Shown: one piece after another, positions 33,865 to 42,309 of the stretch
How the letters are laid out: each line of letters opens with the position of its first letter
Numbering within the stretch: the stretch's first letter is position 1
From: an uncultured Bacilli bacterium
GTDB lineage: Bacteria; Bacillota_I; Bacilli_A; RF39; UBA660
Assembly (NCBI GenBank): GCA_950097225.1
Contig: CATNCE010000007.1
Span: forward strand, 1-53,667
Length of the DNA: 53,667 nucleotides
Direction: 5' to 3'
Program-made: the position numbers and the translations under genes
The notes under the pieces: model-generated
Told to the model about the DNA's origin: nothing
The model's input: the letters and a program-made list of their open reading frames with translations, nothing else
The model's database searches: none

Positions 33865-35094
33865 ATGAGAAGAAGAAGTATATTATTTTTAGGTATTTTG
33901 TTTCTTGTAATTGGTTTTGCTACAGTTACAACAACTCTTGTTATAAGCAGTAAAGCTATGGTGTCTGTTAATAAAGAAGAGTTTGATGTGTATTTTTCTA
34001 AGGTTGTTGAGAATGGAAGTAAGAATAATGGGTTAATTCAGGATGATACACATATTTCATTTACGCATAGTATGAGTTTAGTTGGTGAAAAGTATGTTCT
34101 TAATTATGATGTAACAAATGGAAGTCGTGAGTATGATGCACATGTCGCTATGGAATGTACGAATAATAGTAGACATTTTATTATTACTAATGTCTTTGAT
34201 ACGACTACTATTTTACCAGCTACGGAAACTAGAACAGGGACATTAACTATTGAGTTGGCATCAGCTGTGACTGAGGATGAACTTGATATTAATATATCAT
34301 GTGAGATAGTTGGAAGTGCCATTTCAAGAGAAGAAGTGGCTGATGGAACACCAGCTGATAAAGTAAAAAGTGCATGGAAGATAACTGAGGATAATGATAG
34401 TAATGGTGAGGTATCTGTAGGGGATTTAATCACCTTAGGTAGTGAATCATTCTATGTCTATAATATTGAAGGAGATAATGTCTCGGCTATAGCTAGATAT
34501 AACTTGCACGTTGGAGGAACAACAATGGATGACTCGTGGATAGTTGTGCCGATAGAAAACCCAACAGGATTACAAGATCCAAGTGCTAGAGGGGCAGTAG
34601 GTGAAGTGCAGGATAATTGGAGTATGATTTCTAAATATCCGTTTACTGGAGTAGTGCCATTCACAACAGAAGAAAAGTATAATCAAGCCAATGAAGGTGT
34701 AGCCGAAGAAAACAAATTAAAACAAAATGATTATAGTATAAGTCTAATTAAAGAGCATGTAGATGAGTATGCAACAAAATTAGCAGAGTTAGATGGAGAA
34801 GTAAAAACGACACGATTAATAACAAAAGAGGAGTTAGAAAGTGTCGGATGTGATTCGAATAAATATTCATGTAAAGCAGGGTATGATTATGGTGAAAATG
34901 CAGAAGATCCAACATTCGCAGGAGCACCAGAATACATGTATTCAACATCATACTGGACTTCTTCACCTAGTGAGAAAATCGTATCGGATGTGTTTAGCGT
35001 TTATTCTACTGGTAACTTTGGTTCCTTCAGCGTTGGTCTTGGTAGTGGCATTGGTGTGCGCCCTGTTATCGAAATTTCTAAGTCTTTATTTTAA
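33865..35094 (+). CDS. Diversified surface protein with DUF6273-like C-terminus
   Basis: About 409 residues: signal/membrane segment MRRRSILFLGILFLVIGFAT (residues 1-20), which matches the start of the other two diversified proteins; a beta-sandwich of about 130 residues (YDVTNGSREYDAHVAMECT); then a domain resembling DUF6273 (GDLITLGSESFYVYNIEGDN, later YSTSYWTSSPSEKI) ending in GVRPVIEIS, a fold of C-type-lectin kind common among DGR targets. The last 21 codons before GVRPVI are all NNY. ATG 33865 is chosen because gtaggatgg precedes it and its start matches its relatives; ATG 33853 is alternative. It lies inside the pilin-like cluster. Confidence 0.75.
   Translation: MRRRSILFLGILFLVIGFATVTTTLVISSKAMVSVNKEEFDVYFSKVVENGSKNNGLIQDDTHISFTHSMSLVGEKYVLNYDVTNGSREYDAHVAMECTNNSRHFIITNVFDTTTILPATETRTGTLTIELASAVTEDELDINISCEIVGSAISREEVADGTPADKVKSAWKITEDNDSNGEVSVGDLITLGSESFYVYNIEGDNVSAIARYNLHVGGTTMDDSWIVVPIENPTGLQDPSARGAVGEVQDNWSMISKYPFTGVVPFTTEEKYNQANEGVAEENKLKQNDYSISLIKEHVDEYATKLAELDGEVKTTRLITKEELESVGCDSNKYSCKAGYDYGENAEDPTFAGAPEYMYSTSYWTSSPSEKIVSDVFSVYSTGNFGSFSVGLGSGIGVRPVIEISKSLF
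34993..35055 (+). other. Candidate DGR variable region, copy D
   Basis: Twenty-one consecutive codons (34993-35055) end in C or T although the rest of the gene freely uses A- and G-ending codons. This is what AAC/AAT template codons mutated at A would give. The conserved tail gtgcgccctgttatc (from 35056) is GC-rich. Evidence is from base pattern alone; no paralogue to compare is in the window. Confidence 0.55.
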
Positions 35095-35099
35095 ACATG

Positions 35100-35130
35100 A
35101 AAAAGTTCTTTTATAAAAAGAGCTTTTTTT
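35100..35130 (+). terminator. Terminator after copy D gene
   Basis: aaaaagttctttt / aaaagagctttttt stem with one T-G pair and a run of T. The remaining sequence to 35327 is a 200-base AT-rich gap with the next promoter and nothing else recognised. Confidence 0.65.
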
Positions 35131-35270
35131 GAGGAAACTATAAAGTCAAAGTGGATATTAAATAAAAAATTTCACTTTTTATTTGTTATAAATCATTTTT
35201 TCATATGTTAATTGTGGTTTAAAGAAAGTCTTACAACTTTAAATGTAGTGTAAAATTATCGCATAAATTA

Positions 35271-35299
35271 TTGAATATATAAAATAATAATAGTATAAT
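35271..35299 (+). promoter_or_regulatory. Promoter of the Flp-like pilin gene
   Basis: TTGAAT (35271-35276), 17-base spacer, TATAAT (35294-35299). Confidence 0.7.
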
Positions 35300-35327
35300 G
35301 AGTTTATGATAAAGGAGAGATGTTTTA

Positions 35328-35579
35328 ATGAAAGACGCGACAGGCGAATTAAGTATGACAGCAGTTGCAGTAGTTGCAATCGCAGCTATTTCAGTTGTAT
35401 TTACAACGCTAATTTGGCCATCAATTAAGGCAAATATATTAAGAAGTACTAGATGTTCTCAAGTAACACGTTGTGAAGATGATTGTGATAGTGGTATGTG
35501 TACATGTTATTATTGTGCAGATGAAACTTGTGATGATGAACAAGAAGTACAATGTCCTGCTAAAGGCGACGCAAATTAA
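35328..35579 (+). CDS. Flp-like small pilin with Cys-rich tail
   Basis: 83 residues. The N-terminus GELSMTAVAVVAIAAISVVF (about 6-25) looks like a Flp-type prepilin: a short leader, a glycine before a glutamate and a hydrophobic helix. The C-terminal half is unusual, with eight Cys (RCSQVTRCEDDCDSGMCTC, then YYCADETC) suggesting a disulfide-rich surface module. Followed after 18 bases by the second pilin-like gene. Function in a pilus is inferred; no prepilin peptidase or TadA was seen in the window. Confidence 0.55.
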   Translation: MKDATGELSMTAVAVVAIAAISVVFTTLIWPSIKANILRSTRCSQVTRCEDDCDSGMCTCYYCADETCDDEQEVQCPAKGDAN

Positions 35580-35597
35580 CAGAAAGGAATTTAATTC

Positions 35598-36101
35598 ATG
35601 AGAGAAGCGATAGGAGCTACTTGGCTATTAGGCATTGTTCTTGCTTTTATTGCATTATTTTCTGGTTATTTAGCGTTTTCTGTTAACTATTCTAAGGCAT
35701 TTAGAATGAAAGACGGAATTATAGAAAAAATAGAAAAACACGGTGGGCCGAATATAGAGGCACTTGAAGATATTGGGGAAATGATGGACGAAGTAGGCTA
35801 TTCATCTAAGGGCAAGTGTGCATCGTTTTTTAATAATGATTCTCTGGATTGGGGAGGCGTTACTAAAAACGTTGTAACTAAAGCTTGGGATGTAACTAGT
35901 GGAGATTCATTTAATTATTGTCTTCAAAGGGTTGATGCGTATAGTACAAGCGGTCAACTATCAGCTTCTTATTATAAGGTATACGTGTTTTTTTCTGTTT
36001 CATTGCCGATAGTAAATACGGGTAGTTTCTTTCATGTAACAGGAGAAACAGCAAATATTTATTTCCCAGAAGATTGTGTAACAACTAAGGGTGGATGCTA
36101 G
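35598..36101 (+). CDS. Pilin-like / TadE-like membrane protein 2
   Basis: 167 residues; paralogue of 33333-33806. N-terminal span MREAIGATWLLGIVLAFIAL, then an extracellular domain with Cys at about 74, 114 and near the end (DCVTTKGGC). The ribosome site agaaagg precedes the start. It lies between the Flp-like pilin and the TadZ-like gene, so the three are likely co-transcribed. Confidence 0.55.
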   Translation: MREAIGATWLLGIVLAFIALFSGYLAFSVNYSKAFRMKDGIIEKIEKHGGPNIEALEDIGEMMDEVGYSSKGKCASFFNNDSLDWGGVTKNVVTKAWDVTSGDSFNYCLQRVDAYSTSGQLSASYYKVYVFFSVSLPIVNTGSFFHVTGETANIYFPEDCVTTKGGC

Positions 36102-36122
36102 TCAAAGTAGGAGGATAAAAAA

Positions 36123-37103
36123 ATGAATGTTGTAACAGCAAATGAAAATAAGAGTATAATTGATCGCTTAGATATCGATATAATAAAGAGAATAGATGGT
36201 CAATTTGAGTTAAAAGAGTTATTAAGTAAATTTGTTAATTTATATTTTAATAAGATGATTATTGATATAACTTCGATTAAAGATTATCAAAATTTAGAAG
36301 TTATTAAGGAGTTATCTAAATCTGTTGATCCAAGTCGTGTTATTATTATATTAAATAATGATGCAACGGTTAATAGTTCGTTTTATATGTCGAATTTAAT
36401 TGCGTGTGGTTTTTATAATTTTACGCGTAATTTTGAGGGTGTTAAATTTTTGTATAATACGCCAAATAGCTATGATAGCGTAAAACATTTGGTTATTAGC
36501 GAAGAAGAAGTAGTTCGCCAGAGTAATGCTTTTAAAGAAGAGCAAGCAGTTATTTATCAAAGTTCGGGTACTAATAAAAAACGCCAAATTATTGGCTTTA
36601 TAAATTTGACTAATCATGCGGGTTCTACTAGTCTTGTAAATATGTTAGTAAGACAGCTTAATGCATCTGGGCAACAAGCTATTGGTTTAGAGATGTTTAG
36701 ACAAGATATGCTTTATTATCACGATCCTAATTTATCGACTTGTTTTAATAAAAATGATTTAGAGAGCAAGTTAAAACTTTATGATGATGTTGCAGCAATA
36801 TTTATTGATTTAAATGAATTTGGTGAGGCTGATAAATTTTGTGATAAGATTATATATGTTATTGAGCCTTCATATATTATGCTTACTAAGCTTTTGAAAA
36901 AGAATCGTAATGCTTTGGCTGAGCATAAAAATGATTTGATTTTGTTAAACAAGAGTTTTGTAAATGATCAAGAAATACCGGATTTTGAGTACGAAAGTAA
37001 GTTGAAGGTGTATTTTAATTTACCAGCTTTAAATGATCGAAACAACAATTTAGGTCCGATTAATGATTTTTTGCGTAAAATGGGCTTTAAAATTGATAAT
37101 TAA
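36123..37103 (+). CDS. TadZ/CpaE-like protein with degenerate P-loop
   Basis: 326 residues. The N-terminal 120 resemble a receiver-like atypical domain (MIIDITSIKDYQNLEVIKEL, then RVIIILNNDATVNSS) and the C-terminal part a MinD/ParA-like fold (IIGFINLTNHAGSTSLVNML, then QAIGLEMFRQDM and AAIFIDLNEFGEADKF). That architecture is that of TadZ/CpaE, which positions Tad pili. The nucleotide-binding loop normally reads KGGxGKS/T; here NHAGSTSL lacks the Lys, so ATP hydrolysis is unlikely. aggagg precedes the start. Neighbours are pilin-like genes, which fits. Confidence 0.6.
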   Translation: MNVVTANENKSIIDRLDIDIIKRIDGQFELKELLSKFVNLYFNKMIIDITSIKDYQNLEVIKELSKSVDPSRVIIILNNDATVNSSFYMSNLIACGFYNFTRNFEGVKFLYNTPNSYDSVKHLVISEEEVVRQSNAFKEEQAVIYQSSGTNKKRQIIGFINLTNHAGSTSLVNMLVRQLNASGQQAIGLEMFRQDMLYYHDPNLSTCFNKNDLESKLKLYDDVAAIFIDLNEFGEADKFCDKIIYVIEPSYIMLTKLLKKNRNALAEHKNDLILLNKSFVNDQEIPDFEYESKLKVYFNLPALNDRNNNLGPINDFLRKMGFKIDN

Positions 37104-37134
37104 ATGATATAAGTGTCAATAATGTGTAATTTTG

Positions 37135-37164
37135 TTGACATATTATTAAATAATAACTTATAAT
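37135..37164 (+). promoter_or_regulatory. Promoter of the VirB2-like gene
   Basis: TTGACA (37135-37140), 18-base spacer, TATAAT (37159-37164). Confidence 0.75.
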
Positions 37165-37189
37165 GTATTTATGAAGGGAAGAGGTATTT

Positions 37190-37552
37190 ATGTTAGGTGC
37201 ATTTGATTTAGCTACTTTTTGTGATCAAACACAACAAATTTTGGTTTTTGTAGGATGGGCGGTAACAATTTTTAAAATTGCTATTCCATTTATAATAATT
37301 TTTTATGGAATTATGGATTTAGGAAAGGCTGTAACAGCATCAAAAGAAGATGAAATAAAGACAGCAGCAAAGAGATTGCTATTTAGAGCAATTGCTGGTG
37401 TATGTATTTTCTTTATACCTAGTGTAGTATTATGGTTGTTCTCAACTGTTGAGGATTTCTCTAGTTCATCAGATGGGTTTGCTGCTTGTCAAACTGCATT
37501 GTTAAAACCATGGGCTTCTGGCGGTAATGACGGTACTGGAACAGGGAAATAG
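37190..37552 (+). CDS. VirB2/TrbC-like two-span pilin-type protein
   Basis: 120 residues with two membrane spans (about 17-39 and 64-87) joined by a loop DLGKAVTASKEDEIKTAAKR and a short C-terminal tail with Gly-rich end. This two-helix plan and the 'F(Y)GIMDLGKAVxASKEDE' loop match the pilin-like conjugal-transfer family found in Gram-positive bacteria (VirB2/TrbC type). No other type IV secretion gene is present. Possibly a second fibre subunit in this pilin cluster. Own promoter at 37135-37164, terminator at 37570. Confidence 0.6.
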   Translation: MLGAFDLATFCDQTQQILVFVGWAVTIFKIAIPFIIIFYGIMDLGKAVTASKEDEIKTAAKRLLFRAIAGVCIFFIPSVVLWLFSTVEDFSSSSDGFAACQTALLKPWASGGNDGTGTGK

Positions 37553-37569
37553 TATAAAAATTTAAATGA

Positions 37570-37598
37570 CAACGGATTTTATTCTGTTGCTTTTTTTT
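37570..37598 (+). terminator. Terminator after the VirB2-like gene
   Basis: caacgga (37570-37576) / tctgttg (37583-37589), with one G-U pair, then eight T. Confidence 0.7.
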
Positions 37599-37645
37599 GA
37601 CAATTTTTTGTCTTTTTTTATTGTTAAATATAAATGGTGAATAGA

Positions 37646-37810
37646 ATGAAAGTTAAGGTATTTGATTTTGATCATGAAAAAGATTTAGAGGAAGCTATTA
37701 ATGAATTTATATCAGGGGTAGAGGTTCTAGATATTAAGTTTAATGTAGCCGTTTCTGTCTTTTCGGAAGAACAGATTTTTTGCTTTTCAGCTTTAGTTGT
37801 TTATAGGTAA
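37646..37810 (+). CDS. cse60: Sporulation protein Cse60-like
   Basis: 54 residues, starting MKVKVFDFDHEKDLEEAINE and ending EEQIFCFSALVVYR, with IKFNVAVSV in the middle. This matches the small Cse60 family of spore formers (conserved starts 'KVKVFD' and ends 'QIYCYSAMVVY'), known from the Bacillus mother-cell sigma-E regulon. The ribosome site ggtga is seven bases before the ATG. It is too short for most gene finders and lies between two larger genes. Function in sporulation is unknown. Confidence 0.8.
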   Translation: MKVKVFDFDHEKDLEEAINEFISGVEVLDIKFNVAVSVFSEEQIFCFSALVVYR

Positions 37811-37894
37811 ATTGGTGATTATATCTATTATTGATAATATAAGTTGTTTCTTATTAGTATTATACATGGTATAATTTTGTGTAGGTGAATATTT

Positions 37895-38902
37895 ATGAGT
37901 ATTGTTAGGTATGCATTAAGTGGTAACTTTAAGAATTTTTCAAATAAGTTGGATCGAATAAGTAAGGAGACCGGGAAAAGTAAATTGGGTCTTATGTTTA
38001 ATTTTTTGCATTGTTTTATGATGATTGGTTCCGGTTATTCTGATTATTTAAATTATAAACTTTATAACCGAACTAAGAAGGAAATAAAAGAGTATGCGAC
38101 GATTAAGACGCAGGATAAGTTTTATGAGATCGTTAGTCCTAGTGCATATAAGGATTTCTTTTCGATTAAGGCTAATTTTTTGAGAAACTTTGCTAAGTAT
38201 ATTGATCGTGATAAATTTTATCAGGGAAATTTGGATGAGTTAAAGGAATTTTTAGCTAAACATAAGGAGATTATGTATAAACCAGTTAATGGATTAGCTG
38301 GAAAGAATGTTAAGAAGATGCTTACTAAGGATATTGAAGATATTGATGCTTTTTATAAAGAGATAAATAGTAATGATATTTTGCTTGAAAGTTATGTCGT
38401 TCAACATAAGGATGTTTCTGAGTTTGCTTCGCCAAGTGTTAATACTGTGCGTGTTATGACATTTGCTTGTAATGGCAAATCAGAGATTGTGATTGCGATG
38501 ATGCGCTTTGGAAATGGAATAAATAATGTTGATAATTTCCATCAAGGTGGAGTTGGCTGTTTGGTTGATCCAGAAACGGGGATTTTAGTTGGTAATGCTG
38601 TTGATAAAGATGATAATGTCTATGAATGTCATCCTTTTTCTAATAAGAAGTTTGATGGATTTCAAATTCCCAATTGGGATATTATCAAGAAAACGTGTTT
38701 AGAAGCAGCTTTAGTCAATGAGAATATTCATATGGTTGGTTGGGATGTAGCTGTTTTAGAGGATGGATGTACATTTATCGAAGGAAATAGACGTGCTGGC
38801 TGGGATCTTCCACAAGTCTTGTATGATAAGGGACGCAAGGACATTATGAATTATTGTCTTGATAAATTGAATAAAGAAAATGGAACAAATTATAAAGTAT
38901 AA
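37895..38902 (+). CDS. ATP-grasp protein of the sugar-transfer type
   Basis: 335 residues. C-terminal ATP-grasp fold: KEIMYKPVNGLAGKNVKKM (about 126-144), LLESYVVQH, MMRFGNGINNVDNFHQGGVG and WDVAVLEDGCTFIEGNRRAG. It resembles the ATP-grasp family associated with sugar-transfer and exopolysaccharide loci, which ligates a carboxylate to an amine or sugar in envelope polymers. The product is unknown. Immediately followed (8 bases) by a lipid-linked sugar flippase, which supports a cell-envelope polymer role. Confidence 0.75.
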   Translation: MSIVRYALSGNFKNFSNKLDRISKETGKSKLGLMFNFLHCFMMIGSGYSDYLNYKLYNRTKKEIKEYATIKTQDKFYEIVSPSAYKDFFSIKANFLRNFAKYIDRDKFYQGNLDELKEFLAKHKEIMYKPVNGLAGKNVKKMLTKDIEDIDAFYKEINSNDILLESYVVQHKDVSEFASPSVNTVRVMTFACNGKSEIVIAMMRFGNGINNVDNFHQGGVGCLVDPETGILVGNAVDKDDNVYECHPFSNKKFDGFQIPNWDIIKKTCLEAALVNENIHMVGWDVAVLEDGCTFIEGNRRAGWDLPQVLYDKGRKDIMNYCLDKLNKENGTNYKV

Positions 38903-38910
38903 GAGGTTTT

Positions 38911-40551
38911 ATGAAGAAAAATAGTTTTGTTGAAGGAACAATTATAGCAACATTAGCCATTGTCTTTGTAAAGATACTGGGAATGCTTTATGTCATCCCT
39001 TTTTATAAAATCGTTGGAGCTAATGGTGGTGCTCTTTATAGCTATGCTTATAATATTTATTTGATATTTTTGGGAATATCTAGTGCAGGTTTACCTGATG
39101 CTGTTGCCAAGATTATTAGTGAATACAATGCACTAGAAATGCATGATGCTAAAAGAAGAGCTTATAAAATTGGTCGAAAGATAATTAGCTTTATATCGGT
39201 AATTGTATTCATTATTTTGTTTGTTTTTGCCGAAGAGATTGGTCGATTTATTATTGGAGATTTAAATGGGGCTAATACGGCAGAGGATGTAGCTTTTGTA
39301 GTAAGATGTGTATCTCCTTCAGTGTTGCTAATACCATTTTTAAGTATTACTAAGGGGTATTTACAAGGGCACAAATATATTGGACCATCTTCGATTAGTC
39401 AATTAATTGAACAGATACTGAGAATAATTGTTATTTTAGCAGGTTATTATTTGGTGCTTAAAGTATTCAATCAAAGTCTGTCTTTGGCCATTGGTATTGC
39501 TGTATCCGGGGCTTTTGTTGGCGGTTTGGCAGCCTATTTGTATTTGCATCATGCGATAAAGAAAAGTAAATTAGATGTTGAAAACACTACCAAAAAAGAT
39601 AAAATAACTAATAAAGAAATTACTAAGAAAATTGTTTTATATGCTGTTCCTTTTGTTATAATAAGTGTTGTTTCTCATTTCTATAATTTTACAGATCAAA
39701 TTTTAGTTTTAAGAACTTTAGAACATATGCAGTTTAATTCGGAAGATGTTGAATTTATTGCTAGCGCTATTAGTACTTGGTCACCAAAAATTTGTATGAT
39801 TATTAATGCTATGGCGATGGGAATGACGATGAGCTTAGTTCCAACTATTGTAAGTGCTGTTGCGAAAAAAGATACGAAAGAAGTAGAAAACAAAATCAAT
39901 AAATCACTTAGTATGATTATCTTTATATCTTTGCCACTTAGCTTAGGGTTATGTATATTATCAAGGAGTGTTTGGACAGTTTTTTATGATACAAATAGCT
40001 ATGGACCAATGATTTTAAGTTTAATGGTTTTCTCAGCTTTGTTTGGCAATTTGTATCTAATTGTATCTACGATATGTCAATCATTAAGTAAATACAAGTT
40101 AGTATATAAGGTTAGTATAAGTGGTTTTTTACTTAATGCTTTATTAGATGTACCAATTATGTATTTATTTAAATACATTGGGTTTAAACCATTTTTGGGA
40201 AGTATAACTTCTAGTATAATTGGGTATTCTATTTCCGTTCTTATAGGTCTTTCGAGTTTGAAAAAGGAAAAAAATATCTCATATCATGAGACTATTAAGA
40301 ATATTTTAAAAACATTGGTGCCAAGCGGGATAATGGTTGCTGTTTTGCTTATTGTGAATTATTTTTTGAAATTCAATGTGTTAACTTTAAGTGGCGCTAT
40401 TATGACTATTGTTATTAATGCTGTTATTGGCGGGTTTATTTATGTAGGGGTATCTTATAAATGTGGTTTACTTGAATCTATTTTAGGGCATGCAATGATA
40501 AATAATATCATAAAAAAACTTACCTTAGGTAAGTTAAAGTTAAAGAATTAA
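38911..40551 (+). CDS. Lipid-linked oligosaccharide flippase (MurJ/SpoVB/Wzx-like)
   Basis: 546 residues with about 14 predicted membrane spans. The N-terminal KNSFVEGTIIATLAIVFVKI and FYKIVGANGGALYSYAYNIY match the polysaccharide-transport/SpoVB/YtgP branch of the MOP superfamily. It moves lipid II or a lipid-linked polymer across the membrane. Which substrate cannot be decided. The gene pairs with the ATP-grasp gene upstream. Its stop overlaps the stop of a convergent gene on the other strand by a few bases. Confidence 0.82.
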   Translation: MKKNSFVEGTIIATLAIVFVKILGMLYVIPFYKIVGANGGALYSYAYNIYLIFLGISSAGLPDAVAKIISEYNALEMHDAKRRAYKIGRKIISFISVIVFIILFVFAEEIGRFIIGDLNGANTAEDVAFVVRCVSPSVLLIPFLSITKGYLQGHKYIGPSSISQLIEQILRIIVILAGYYLVLKVFNQSLSLAIGIAVSGAFVGGLAAYLYLHHAIKKSKLDVENTTKKDKITNKEITKKIVLYAVPFVIISVVSHFYNFTDQILVLRTLEHMQFNSEDVEFIASAISTWSPKICMIINAMAMGMTMSLVPTIVSAVAKKDTKEVENKINKSLSMIIFISLPLSLGLCILSRSVWTVFYDTNSYGPMILSLMVFSALFGNLYLIVSTICQSLSKYKLVYKVSISGFLLNALLDVPIMYLFKYIGFKPFLGSITSSIIGYSISVLIGLSSLKKEKNISYHETIKNILKTLVPSGIMVAVLLIVNYFLKFNVLTLSGAIMTIVINAVIGGFIYVGVSYKCGLLESILGHAMINNIIKKLTLGKLKLKN

Positions 40552-40838
40552 ACCATGTACATTGAATTGGCAAAATTATAATCTGTATTATTAGTAGTAC
40601 CATTTATAACAGTAGATGTTGATTCTAACTTAGATAAACGAGCATCAAGACGATTTATTTCGCGTTCTAATTTAGATATGCGAGATTCCAAATCGGATTC
40701 CATGTTATAATTTTGTGATCCATTCATATTGGGCATAGGATTCATATTCATGTTCATATTGGGCATTGTAGGCATTGGTTGGTTGTTATATCCATAACTT
40801 CCGAATTGAGAAAAGAAACTATTTCTATCTTTTTTCAT
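40548..40838 (-). CDS. Met/Asn/Pro-rich coiled-coil protein
   Basis: 96 residues. N-terminal low-complexity part (PTMPNMNMNMNPMPNMNGSQ, about 23-42), then a coiled coil with heptad-like spacing (SRISKLEREINRLDARLSKL). No family recognised. Such composition is seen in surface or spore-coat-associated proteins, but that is not enough for a call. Ribosome site aggagtg. Convergent, overlapping the flippase stop. Confidence 0.6.
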   Translation of the reverse strand: MKKDRNSFFSQFGSYGYNNQPMPTMPNMNMNMNPMPNMNGSQNYNMESDLESRISKLEREINRLDARLSKLESTSTVINGTTNNTDYNFANSMYMV

Positions 40839-40901
40839 AAAATCACTCCTACATTAGTTTATGATGTATTTTTCATATTGTTAACAAAGGAGGTAATAAA
40901 A

Positions 40902-41540
40902 ATGCGTTTAAGGAATGTAAAAGATGCTGATAAGATTGTAGCATCTTCAAAATATGTAATTAATAATCCAGAGAATTATAAGGGGAATTTTAAGAAATTA
41001 TTTAATAAAGAGAGAAAAATTCATATAGAAATTGGGATGGGAAAGGGAGACTTTATCATTGGAATGGCTAAAAAGTATCCAGATATTAACTTTATTGGGA
41101 TTGAGAAGTATGCATCTGTAATGGTTAGGGCTATTCAAAAACTTGAGGAAGAAGAGTTAGACAATTTAAAATTAATTTGTATAGACGCTATGCAAATAGA
41201 TGAAATATTTAAAAAAGAAATAGATGCGATTTATTTAAATTTCTCTGATCCTTGGCCTAAGAGTAAACATGCTAAAAGAAGATTAACTAGTCCCATTTTT
41301 TTAGAAAAATATGCGTCTTTGTTTGTTAATAGCCCACATATTGTTCAGAAGACTGATAATATAGGTTTATTTGCTTATTCAATTATGAGTTTAAGTCAAT
41401 TTGGCTATACATTAGAAAGTGTTTCTTTAGATTTAGAACATGAGAATATAGATAATGTAGAAACAGAGTATGAGAAGAAATTTATGAGTTTAGGTGTTAA
41501 AATTAACTATCTAGATGCTGTAAAGTATTTGGAAAAATAG
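40902..41540 (+). CDS. trmB: tRNA (guanine-N7-)-methyltransferase
   Basis: 212 residues. SAM-binding motif HIEIGMGKGDFI (about 41-52) with downstream NFIGIEKY, and the family signature NFSDPWPKSKHAKRR (about 113-127), then EYEKKFMSLG. TrmB makes m7G46 in tRNA. ATG 40902 is chosen because aaaggagg lies just upstream; an earlier in-frame start would overlap the divergent gene. Confidence 0.95.
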   Translation: MRLRNVKDADKIVASSKYVINNPENYKGNFKKLFNKERKIHIEIGMGKGDFIIGMAKKYPDINFIGIEKYASVMVRAIQKLEEEELDNLKLICIDAMQIDEIFKKEIDAIYLNFSDPWPKSKHAKRRLTSPIFLEKYASLFVNSPHIVQKTDNIGLFAYSIMSLSQFGYTLESVSLDLEHENIDNVETEYEKKFMSLGVKINYLDAVKYLEK

Positions 41541-41655
41541 TTAATTTTTTTTATCATATGATATAATTATTTAAAGTAGGAGTGGTAGTATTAAAAAACG
41601 TATTTAAATTGGTCCTTTTTTTTGCTATAATTAGGTTAACAAGAGTAGGTGAATT

Positions 41656-42303
41656 ATGAAAAAGAGCTTATTAATTGTTTTATTAACATTGATGACATGT
41701 GGGTGCGTATGTATAAATGATGTTAGTTTAGATACTTTAGTTGATACGACTTTGACTAGTAAGTATAAACTATATAATCATGTTAATTCGGGATATAAGT
41801 ATTATTTGCCTAGGTCTTTAACGGCAAGAGTTACTGATGAATATAATGAGATAATTTCAAGTAAATATTATGATTATTATTTATTTGTCGATTTAGTGGC
41901 TTATTATAATAAAAAGACGAGTGTATATTTTACCTCTGATACAATTTATTATAGTAAACTTATTAATAATGGGGATAAAAAGGGAATAATTGATGTAAAA
42001 AAAGTAGATGATACATTTTTAGTTAAGGTTATATATAATTATGCTAAGGTAGAGGTAAAGTGTAATGAAGATGATCTTAATGAGGTAATAACAAATGCTT
42101 TGGTTATTTTATCTTCAATTAATTATGTTGATGATATTGTTGCTAACTTACTTAATAAGAATGAATTTGCATCAGCGGAAGAAAAGGTAAATATATTTGA
42201 TAATGCTACGGGGGATACCAATTATTTAGATGAAGTAGATGATACTTATACTGGTAATGAATCAGATGATTATGATCCAGATGTTATCAAAGAAAGAAGA
42301 TGA
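41656..42303 (+). CDS. Putative lipoprotein
   Basis: 215 residues. N-terminal MKKSLLIVLLTLMTCGC looks like a lipoprotein signal (Cys after Gly), followed by a globular region rich in Tyr (SGYKYYLPRSL, YYDYYLFVDL) and an acidic end. The family is not recognised. It lies in a run of envelope-type genes (42310, 43413, 43740) with small gaps, so a shared transcript is likely. Promoter TGCTATAAT at 41623-41631. Confidence 0.6.
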   Translation: MKKSLLIVLLTLMTCGCVCINDVSLDTLVDTTLTSKYKLYNHVNSGYKYYLPRSLTARVTDEYNEIISSKYYDYYLFVDLVAYYNKKTSVYFTSDTIYYSKLINNGDKKGIIDVKKVDDTFLVKVIYNYAKVEVKCNEDDLNEVITNALVILSSINYVDDIVANLLNKNEFASAEEKVNIFDNATGDTNYLDEVDDTYTGNESDDYDPDVIKERR

Positions 42304-42309
42304 GTTATT

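Noticed and set aside
41584..41661. A 25-residue hydrophobic frame starting at GTG 41584
   Set aside because: It covers the promoter and ribosome site of the lipoprotein gene; nothing else supports translation.
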